29,586 nt of DNA, taken from contig DATKZY010000086.1 of assembly GCA_035527715.1 (NCBI GenBank), forward strand, positions 1-29,586, in the 5' to 3' direction. The position numbers and the translations under genes are program-made. The DNA is from DSUN01 sp035527715 (GTDB lineage Bacteria > Planctomycetota > PUPC01 > DSUN01). Shown piece after piece: positions 23,421 to 29,586 of the stretch; position 1 is the stretch's first letter; each line of letters opens with the position of its first letter. The notes under the pieces were generated by a model. It made no database searches and had not been told where the DNA came from. It worked only from the letters and a program-made list of their open reading frames with translations.

Positions 23421-24185
23421 CTACTCCGGCAGCCGCCCCGCTGCCCAGCGGATCGCGCGGAGGAGCAGGGCGCGGTAGGAGGGGTTCTGAAACGTCGCGC
23501 CCGTGTGGCCCGGCTGCATGTAGACCGTTCGCGCCTTGCGGCAGGCGTGGACCCAGCCGATGGCCTTGTCGGAGGCCGGGCAGTCGGTGGTCAGGAGCGC
23601 GTGCGACCCCGCATCCACGACGTAGTGGTGATACGGCTCGTCCTTCTCGATGGTGAAGTCCTTCAGGCCGCGGGTGATCGGGTGGTCGGCGTCCTCGATG
23701 TGGGCCGTGTAGGTCAGGCCGGGCTTGTCGGTGGTCTGGGGGAACGTGACGCCGTTGACCACTGTGGGCCGGAGGTAGGAGCGGCCGCCGATGACGGTGC
23801 GGTAGTCGGCCCAGCCCTGGAACGCCGAGAGGGCGTGGTGGAGGGTGAGGACGCCCACCCCCTTGGCCATCAGCGCCAGGAAGTTCGCCTTCCGCTTCTC
23901 CGTGATGTTCTGCGCCAGGTGATACTGGACGATCACGTCGTAGGGCCACTGGCTGATGTCTTCGAGGGACTCGCAGTGGTCCCTCTGCGGCGCGTGGGTC
24001 GCGGCGAGGTCGTCCTGGCCCTCGAACATGCCGAGGAACGCCTTCTGGTCGAAGCCGTGCCCGCCGGTGACGATGAGAATCCTGATCTTCTTCGCCTCCT
24101 CGGCGCCCCGCGCCGACGAGGCGGCAAGAGCCATCGCTGTCCCTTCCAGGAAACGGCGCCTGGTCATCGCACGCGGGCAAGCCAT
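23421..24185 (-). CDS. Exported ThuA-domain protein
   Basis: The 254-residue product has a Tat signal (MTRRRFLEGTAMALAASSARGA) from the ATG at 24185, which has AGGAG 7 nt upstream. The ThuA domain (glutamine-amidotransferase-like fold, PF06283) spans about residues 34-250, with ILIVTGGHGFDQKAF, VLTLHHALSAFQGW, GGRSYLRPTVV, DADHPITRGL and MQPGHTGATF. ThuA proteins take part in trehalose or other disaccharide metabolism; the biochemical role of exported planctomycete forms is not settled. It lies between the GH2-like gene (21 nt) and the GH84-like gene (4 nt) and is clearly part of that operon. Confidence 0.88.
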   Translation of the reverse strand: MACPRAMTRRRFLEGTAMALAASSARGAEEAKKIRILIVTGGHGFDQKAFLGMFEGQDDLAATHAPQRDHCESLEDISQWPYDVIVQYHLAQNITEKRKANFLALMAKGVGVLTLHHALSAFQGWADYRTVIGGRSYLRPTVVNGVTFPQTTDKPGLTYTAHIEDADHPITRGLKDFTIEKDEPYHHYVVDAGSHALLTTDCPASDKAIGWVHACRKARTVYMQPGHTGATFQNPSYRALLLRAIRWAAGRLPE

Positions 24186-24206
24186 CGTGTGTCTCCTGAG
24201 CCTGCG

Positions 24207-27200
24207 CTACCAGCGGAAGAAGCGGTAGGGGTCGTCCCATTCCGAGGGTTGATCGAGGTAGAGGCCGGTGAGCCAGCGGCCATGCGTCGGCGGGTCGCAG
24301 GGCTCCATCCGCACGTCGGCCAGCCACAGGGTGCCGGGGGTGCCGTGCCAGATTTGGAAGCGCGTCTTCGACGGCGCCGTGGCGTTTGCGCGGACGAGGA
24401 AGGTGATCTCCTTCCAGTCCTCGCGGGGCACGAAGCGCTGGTAGTCGAAGAGCGACTGCCACTTCGTGGTGTCCTGAAGGGCGAGGTTGACGCCGGCGCC
24501 CTTGAGCCCCTCCGCCCTGGTCTTGAACGAGATAAGGTACCACTGGCCCTCGGTCACGGGCACGTCGTGCTGGGCGAGCATCACGCTGCCCTTCCCCTTT
24601 TCGCCGAGCGTCGGGCACGCGATGCGGAGGCAACGCTGGGCCGAGCCGGGCGCCGTCGGCTCGACGGTGCACGCCGCGTCCTTCAGGTCAGTGCTGAGCA
24701 GCCAGTGGTCCGGCACTCCGTCCTTGTCGGCGTCGGCCTGGAAGTCGCCGTTCTTGACCACCGAGGGCTTCGGGGCTCCGCTCACGGGCATCGAGATGCG
24801 CGAGAGCAGGGGCGTCTCTGCCCTCACGCCCATGTTGCCGAGCAGGCGCGTGAGGAGGCAGGCGGCGCGGCGATAGGTCTTGCGCAGGTTCTGCTGCTCG
24901 GTCCGCCACTCGAAGAACCAGGGCTTCGTGCCCTCCTCGAAGCTGGCATTGGCGAAGAGGTTTTCGCGGCCCTGCGCGTAAGGCCCTTCGTAGAGCCGGA
25001 AGCCGTCGGCCCGCAGCCGCGCCTCGGCCTGGCCGCAGTGGAGGTAGGCCGACCAGCCCTCGGGGTAGGGCTTGGTGACCTTGAAGGTCACGTGAAGCTC
25101 GGTCCACTTGTCCGCGGGGAGTTCGATGTCCTCACCCCGGACGGCCCGGTCCCAGGGCCGCCCGGCGCGCTCCACTTCGAGGCGGGCGCGCACCGGCTCG
25201 CCGAGGGGCTTGACGAAGGCGGAACAGGTGTAGGTCCTGCCCACCTGCCCCGCCTTGACCCGCTGTCCGAACTGCACCCACGGCACCGTGGCGAGGGTGA
25301 GGAGAGCGCAGTGCTTTCCGTCCGCGGCGTCGTCGGAAACGACAGAGAAGCCCGGCGCATCCTCCGGCCTGCGTATGGAGCTCCAGGGCGCGAGCTGGCA
25401 GAGGACGGCGTTGGTGCCCTGTGCCTGCGCGAGGACGCCGTCGCCGAGGGTGGTGGCCCCGCCGGAGACGAGCGGCAGCTCGCGCGGGTCGCGGTTGTGC
25501 ACGTCGGCCGGCGCCACGCCGGCGAAGGGCGAAGCTACGCTCGGCGGCTCGAACCAGGCGGCGATGTGCTCCCGCTTCGTCGTGCGCACAGGCGACGGCA
25601 GGAACGAACTGGCCTCGGTCCCATCGAGCTCGAGCGCGAGCAGGTGGCCGCCCGCCTTGAGCCACTTGGCGACGTCGGCGGCGTGCTTCGCGAGCGTCTG
25701 CGCGCCGCCGCGGCCGACGACGAGCACCTGGTCGGCCGAGAGGGCGCCGCCCTGGTAGTCGCCGGCCTTGATCCCCGCCCGCTCGAGCTGGGCGTTGCCG
25801 AGAGGGTCGCCGGCGTAGAGGGCGGCGCGGGCCGGGGCGGGCCTCCAGGCGGAGACGTAGGACACCAGGTTACCCGCGAGCCGGGCCGCCGCGGGGTCGG
25901 CCTCGGTGCGGCCGGTCACGTCCATCTGGCAGAAGAGCACGAGGCCCCTGCCCTCGCGGTATTCGAGGAGGGGGCTGTACTGGAGGCTGTAGCCGCCATC
26001 GGCGATGGCCAGGAAGTCGCCGCAGGCCGGCTTCTCGATGAGGACGGAGGCCACGTTGCCGCGGTTGCCGCATCGCCAGATGTGCGAGACCTCGAGGCCG
26101 CACCATCGCACGACGGGCGAGCCGTTGAACTTGTTGCTCTCTTCGTATTCGAGCCGCGGCGGCTGGAGCGTGGCCTCGCCCCGCCAGTCCCGCAGGTGCT
26201 CATTGCTCAGCCCCGCCAGCGCGGGATGATCGGGCACGCGGCGGAAGACGGTGCGGAGGCCGTATTCCGCGATGCGGAAGCCGAGGCGCTTTTCGAGCGC
26301 CTCGGGCGTCTGCTCGAACACGAGCACCTTGAGCCCATCGCGCACGCGGCTCACGTCGGGCACCGGCCCGTTGGCGGTCAGGGCGGCCTTGCCGAGGATC
26401 AGCACGTCGAAGCCGGCCAGATCGGCGTTGGCCACGACGGGCTGGGCGCTCACGCCCATCGTGGCGAGGAGCTTCCCGGTCTCCCCCTTCGGGTCGAAGA
26501 GCGCGATCTTCCCAACTGAAGCCAGCCTTGGCGCCGGCGGCAGGACGTTGACGGTGAGCTTGTCGCTCTGGGTCCCGCCTGTGCTGAACTTGACGCTGGC
26601 GGAAAGCCCATAGGCTCCCGCTGCCTGGTCGGCCGGGAGGGCGACGCGGATGGGGAGGCGCTTTTGATCGCCGGCGGCGACGCTGATCTTCTCCGTTCCC
26701 TTCTCGCCCCGAGCGGCGAATGCCCACGAGCACTCGGCCTCGACCGTCTCGCGCGAGTTGTTGATCACGATGATCTGCTTCTCGACGGTCTCGCCGGGGA
26801 GGAAGTTGTGGCCCTTGCTGGTGAAGCTGCCGGGCTTGCCCGCGATGTAGGCGAGCAGGGGCATGTTGTTCCGCAGCATGGATTTCGCCGCGAGGGTGGG
26901 CTCCCAGTCGGCCCGCTCGTAGGCCAGGTCCATGCGTTCGTAGCGGTCTTCCATGTAATCGGGACTGAAGCCGGGGCGCTGGAGGTGCTCCCAATCGGTC
27001 TTCAGCTCGACGCGCTGATTGCGGTTCAGGTCGGGGCGCCACTTCCAGTACACGCCGTGCTCCCAGGGCGAGATGGCCGAGACGCCCCAGGTGCGGAAGG
27101 CCCGCCAGTTGTCGTCGAGGTAGGCGGCGAGGATGGGGTAGCGCTCGTCGAAGTCGCGGGAGCCCAACTGGTGCGGGTAGTCCCAGCGGTGCCACAGATC

Positions 27201-29093
27201 GCCCGCGCGGAACTTCTTGGCCTCCCAGCGCAGGTTGTCCTTCTCGTTGTCGCTGATGCGGTAGGCGGTGCCGCCGATGAACTGCGCGTTCCACTCGGCG
27301 ATGCAGAAGTCCCACGGCACCACGCCGCTGCCGAAGCTGCGGGCGCCTTTGTACCAGCCGCGGTACATCGCCCAGTCCCACGTGAAGGGCGCGCCGTACT
27401 CGCAGGTGAAAAAGGGCTTGACGCCCTTCGTCGCCCAGTGCTCGAACCAGTCGCTCATCTCCTGGATGGGGACCATGTTGGGATAGAAGTTGCTCGTGTG
27501 CATCGAGCTGAGGTTGCCCGACGAGTGGTGGTAGATGATGCGGGTGGGGTCGAGGCGATGCACGATGGCCTCGGCCCGCAGGGCGCGGCGGACGTTGTTG
27601 ACCGACCACTCGCTGCGGTCGGCGTGGATGCCGTCAATCAGGTCCGGGTTCATGTCCTCGCTGTAGCCCGTCGCGTTGTGGTTCATCGAGTACATGACCA
27701 CGGCGGGGTGGTTCTGGGCGACGCGGACGTAGAACTCGGCGTGGCGGGCGTAACCGTTGGTGCGGTCGGCGTCGTCCGCCTGCCAGTCGTAGTGGCCGAA
27801 GTGGGGCTGGGAGAAGGAGACGAGCATCCCCACGTCGTCGGCCGCCCGCAGCACCTCCTCGAAGCCGAGGTGGGAGCCCGGCTCGCAGCCGTAGTTGTGG
27901 GTGTAGACGAAGTTGATGCCGAAGCTCTTGAGGCGTGAGAAACTCTCCTTCGCCCCCTCGTAGCTCGCCCAGGCGGCGCCGACCTGCGCGTTGTCGAACG
28001 GCACGGCCGACAGCCAGATGCGGCTGCCGTTCAGATAGAAGTCCCGCCCGTCAATCCAGAACTCGCGGAAGCCGAAACGGGCGGGGTGGGCGACATCGAG
28101 CACCTCGCCCCTAAGATCCAGGAGCGACACGTGGAGTTCATACTGGTTCTGCGGCGTATGGAGGTCCCAGAGCTTCTCGGGCTTCCACCTCTCGGTGTCC
28201 TCTATGGTGACTCCCACGACCTCGGCGGGCGGCATCGGCACCCATCTGCGATGGGATCCGATGTCCCTCTTGAACTCTCGAATCGTCCGGCCGTTCTCCC
28301 TAATCTCGCCACGCAGGACGTAATTCGTGTCAACCGCCAGAGCGTCCAACCTGGCTCGGAAGGTGACGGTCCCATTGCGTACCGAGGTTCCAACCTCCAC
28401 GTTCCTGATGCGTGGCCCCCAAGGCTTGGCGACGAGCCACACGTCCCCGCACAGCCCGCGCCGCGCGACCGAGCCTCTCATCTGGCGAGCCGCGTTCGTG
28501 TCGTTGTACGACAGCATCACGCCCTTGAGCGGCAGGGCGACGACGCACACCGACAGCACGTGCGTGCCGCCTGGGCGGCAGGCCGACGAGAGGTCCAGCT
28601 CCCCGGCCGGATAGCGCAGATCGCCCACCTTCTTGCCATCCACATAGACCGTTGCGAGCGAGTTCACATAGTCCGCGTGCAACGCGATGCGGCGTCTGTC
28701 CCATTCCTTCGGGATCGCGATCTCCCGCTGATACCACGCCGCGGTCACGTCGCTCAGCTTGTCGTCCGCCCAGCTCGGGTGGGGGTAGACGGTCTGGCAA
28801 TCCTTCTGCATGTAGTTCGTGATCCCTGGCCAGGAGCCGGGCACCTTGAAGTAGCCCCAACCGCCGTCGGGCACGGCGTCGCTTGACCCTTTGGCCGGCT
28901 GCCAGCGCCAGAGTCCGTTGATGCACAGCCGTTCCCGCGTCGGCGTCGTCTCCCGGTATGCCTTACCGAGATCCCACACCGCCCTCACCCCGCCCGGCAG
29001 CGGGGCGACCGACGCCGCCTCGGCCCTGCTTCCCAGGGCCATTGCGGCCATGCACATCACAAGGGGAATCCAGCTCTGCCAGCATCGCAACAT
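24207..29093 (-). CDS. Giant secreted GH2-like multidomain protein
   Basis: The product has 1628 residues, far longer than typical beta-galactosidases (about 600-1100). The ATG at 29093 has AAGGAG 6 nt upstream and gives a signal peptide (MLRCWQSWIPLVMCMAAMALG). The order is: a GH2 jelly-roll domain (~40-200, CINGLWRWQPA; VYVDGKKVGDLRYP), an immunoglobulin-like domain (~200-330), and a TIM barrel (~330-700) with candidate nucleophile Glu565 in FFTCEYGAPFTWDW. At the site of the usual acid/base Glu (normally W-S-x-G-N-E) it reads MYSMNHNATG, with Asn473 in place of the Glu. Residues about 780-1200 contain further sandwich and amidotransferase-like segments (VLILGKAALT). The last 350 residues hold CBM4/9-like modules (LFANASFEEGTKPW; VVKNGDFQADADKDGVPD). 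It is the first gene of the operon. It could be a divergent GH2, or a binding or scaffolding protein that lost catalysis. Confidence 0.85.
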   Translation of the reverse strand: MLRCWQSWIPLVMCMAAMALGSRAEAASVAPLPGGVRAVWDLGKAYRETTPTRERLCINGLWRWQPAKGSSDAVPDGGWGYFKVPGSWPGITNYMQKDCQTVYPHPSWADDKLSDVTAAWYQREIAIPKEWDRRRIALHADYVNSLATVYVDGKKVGDLRYPAGELDLSSACRPGGTHVLSVCVVALPLKGVMLSYNDTNAARQMRGSVARRGLCGDVWLVAKPWGPRIRNVEVGTSVRNGTVTFRARLDALAVDTNYVLRGEIRENGRTIREFKRDIGSHRRWVPMPPAEVVGVTIEDTERWKPEKLWDLHTPQNQYELHVSLLDLRGEVLDVAHPARFGFREFWIDGRDFYLNGSRIWLSAVPFDNAQVGAAWASYEGAKESFSRLKSFGINFVYTHNYGCEPGSHLGFEEVLRAADDVGMLVSFSQPHFGHYDWQADDADRTNGYARHAEFYVRVAQNHPAVVMYSMNHNATGYSEDMNPDLIDGIHADRSEWSVNNVRRALRAEAIVHRLDPTRIIYHHSSGNLSSMHTSNFYPNMVPIQEMSDWFEHWATKGVKPFFTCEYGAPFTWDWAMYRGWYKGARSFGSGVVPWDFCIAEWNAQFIGGTAYRISDNEKDNLRWEAKKFRAGDLWHRWDYPHQLGSRDFDERYPILAAYLDDNWRAFRTWGVSAISPWEHGVYWKWRPDLNRNQRVELKTDWEHLQRPGFSPDYMEDRYERMDLAYERADWEPTLAAKSMLRNNMPLLAYIAGKPGSFTSKGHNFLPGETVEKQIIVINNSRETVEAECSWAFAARGEKGTEKISVAAGDQKRLPIRVALPADQAAGAYGLSASVKFSTGGTQSDKLTVNVLPPAPRLASVGKIALFDPKGETGKLLATMGVSAQPVVANADLAGFDVLILGKAALTANGPVPDVSRVRDGLKVLVFEQTPEALEKRLGFRIAEYGLRTVFRRVPDHPALAGLSNEHLRDWRGEATLQPPRLEYEESNKFNGSPVVRWCGLEVSHIWRCGNRGNVASVLIEKPACGDFLAIADGGYSLQYSPLLEYREGRGLVLFCQMDVTGRTEADPAAARLAGNLVSYVSAWRPAPARAALYAGDPLGNAQLERAGIKAGDYQGGALSADQVLVVGRGGAQTLAKHAADVAKWLKAGGHLLALELDGTEASSFLPSPVRTTKREHIAAWFEPPSVASPFAGVAPADVHNRDPRELPLVSGGATTLGDGVLAQAQGTNAVLCQLAPWSSIRRPEDAPGFSVVSDDAADGKHCALLTLATVPWVQFGQRVKAGQVGRTYTCSAFVKPLGEPVRARLEVERAGRPWDRAVRGEDIELPADKWTELHVTFKVTKPYPEGWSAYLHCGQAEARLRADGFRLYEGPYAQGRENLFANASFEEGTKPWFFEWRTEQQNLRKTYRRAACLLTRLLGNMGVRAETPLLSRISMPVSGAPKPSVVKNGDFQADADKDGVPDHWLLSTDLKDAACTVEPTAPGSAQRCLRIACPTLGEKGKGSVMLAQHDVPVTEGQWYLISFKTRAEGLKGAGVNLALQDTTKWQSLFDYQRFVPREDWKEITFLVRANATAPSKTRFQIWHGTPGTLWLADVRMEPCDPPTHGRWLTGLYLDQPSEWDDPYRFFRW

Positions 29094-29151
29094 CCCATGC
29101 TCCTTATGTCACGTGCCTGTCCCTCTGCGGAGCGGAACGCTCACCCCGGCC

Positions 29152-29179
29152 ATTATGCTCCGGCCGCGGCGGTAGTCAA
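29152..29179 (-). promoter_or_regulatory. Promoter of the GH2-ThuA-GH84-hydrolase operon
   Basis: On the minus strand TTGACT (29174-29179), a 16-nt spacer and CATAAT (29152-29157). The leader is about 50 nt and contains AAGGAG (29100-29105) just before the ATG. An out-of-frame ATG lies between that site and the true start. Confidence 0.55.
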
Positions 29180-29239
29180 GCCCGACGCATCGAGGGGGGC
29201 TAGACTTTGATCAGTGAGCAGCACTACAATGCTACTTCC

Positions 29240-29337
29240 GGTCATCCGGAGGAGCGGAGGGACGAAGGATCTCCTCTCGAGTGATCAGCGACGCCCTTGA
29301 GCGAAGAGGAGATGCTTCGCTGCCGCTCAGCATGACC
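29240..29337. repeat. Palindromic element of about 98 bp (GGTCAT ends)
   Basis: The left arm 29240-29277 (GGTCATCCGGAGGAGCGGAG... ATCTCCTCT) and right arm 29305-29337 (AGAGGAGAT... CAGCATGACC) pair over most of their length, with a few mismatches and a 5-nt difference in length. The ends are GGTCAT and ATGACC. This resembles the widespread GTCATTCTGAGCG / CGCTCAGCATGAC dispersed repeats of environmental bacteria. No coding capacity. Confidence 0.6.
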
Positions 29338-29432
29338 GTTGCTCGGCGCTTCCCACACGTCTCTGGCGAGGGCCGACTTGTGGCTTGCGGCAGAGCCTTT
29401 GCCGCGTTGCGCTGCTAATCACTAATCAAGAT

Positions 29433-29586
29433 CTGGCCCCGCCCGCGGACGGGCAGGAGACCTTCATCCTGTGCCGCAGTGCCGACCGCGGCGAGAAGGA
29501 GAAGGCCATCCGCGAGCGCTTCGCCGCGCGCATCATCGAGGCCGTCACGCGCCTCCAACGCCGCCTGCGCCGGGCGCGCAAGCCGG
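29433..29586 (+). pseudogene. Fragment of a DDE transposase (IS1634/IS4-like), 5' truncated
   Basis: Reading in the frame of GAC at 29448-29450 gives DGQETFILCRSADRGEKEKA followed by IRERFAARIIEAVTRLQRRL, a segment typical of the central part of IS1634-like transposases (CRSADR, then AxxERF). The N-terminal portion that should precede it is absent: upstream lie only intergenic DNA and the palindromic element, and no ribosome-binding site or start fits. The frame is still open at the window edge, so the rest may continue outside. It is either a remnant or an insertion-sequence copy joined to the junction by a deletion. Confidence 0.6.

Noticed and set aside
23358..26519. Open frame of 1053 codons on the plus strand
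   Set aside because: It is antisense to ThuA and the GH2-like gene, has no recognisable domain, and runs over the boundary between two good genes.

Overview
The window is a GC-rich (roughly 65-70%) bacterial chromosome segment. It is probably from a planctomycete or a related environmental lineage (PVC group or similarly carbohydrate-loving phyla). That placement is an inference. It rests on the mix of Tat-type lipid-free export signals on sugar-enzyme genes, a CMPAR sulfatase, several unusual glycoside hydrolases with carbohydrate-binding modules, a ThuA protein, a planctomycete-style alpha/beta-hydrolase and a bacterial XPB helicase. No rRNA, tRNA or CRISPR array was seen. In every coding region a long antisense reading frame is also open, which is a by-product of the base composition.

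Layout. 1-360: intergenic DNA with hairpins, a dispersed GA-rich element and a good sigma70-type promoter. 360-2124 (+): an exported hydroxypyruvate-isomerase-like TIM barrel and an unrecognised protein with a possible zinc site. 2308-5854 (-): a two-gene operon in which a sulfatase overlaps by 8 nt a secreted clan-A glycoside hydrolase with an N-terminal binding module. 5975-9872 (-): XPB/Rad25 helicase followed by its helicase-associated partner protein; the partner gene carries two palindromic repeats in frame. 10235-17793 (+): a membrane histidine kinase, two tandem cation/proton antiporters that each carry a C-terminal PTS EIIA-type domain, and a secreted protein built of internal repeats.

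17794-20064 is the accessory part. It holds a set of CATTGTTG inverted repeats, the 3' remnant of an alpha/beta-hydrolase gene, and an AT-richer two-gene cassette: TcmP plus the three-cysteine DUF5131/Gp37-Gp68 protein. The cassette has its own promoter, with a perfect 18-bp palindrome between the -35 and -10 boxes. 20065-29093 (-) is a tight four-gene glycan operon: a giant GH2-like protein, ThuA, a GH84-like enzyme with a CBM9-like tail, and an intact hydrolase homologous to the remnant. 29094-29586 contains that operon's promoter, a palindromic element of about 98 bp and a 5'-truncated transposase fragment that runs off the window.

How it fits together: the sulfatase, three glycoside hydrolases, esterase-like hydrolase, ThuA and sugar isomerase look like parts of a programme for breaking down sulfated or amino-sugar-containing polysaccharide. 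The antiporter/kinase block would handle ion or pH homeostasis, possibly under PTS-type phosphorylation control. XPB plus partner is a DNA-repair/remodelling module. The TcmP cassette is the most likely mobile and least understood system here.
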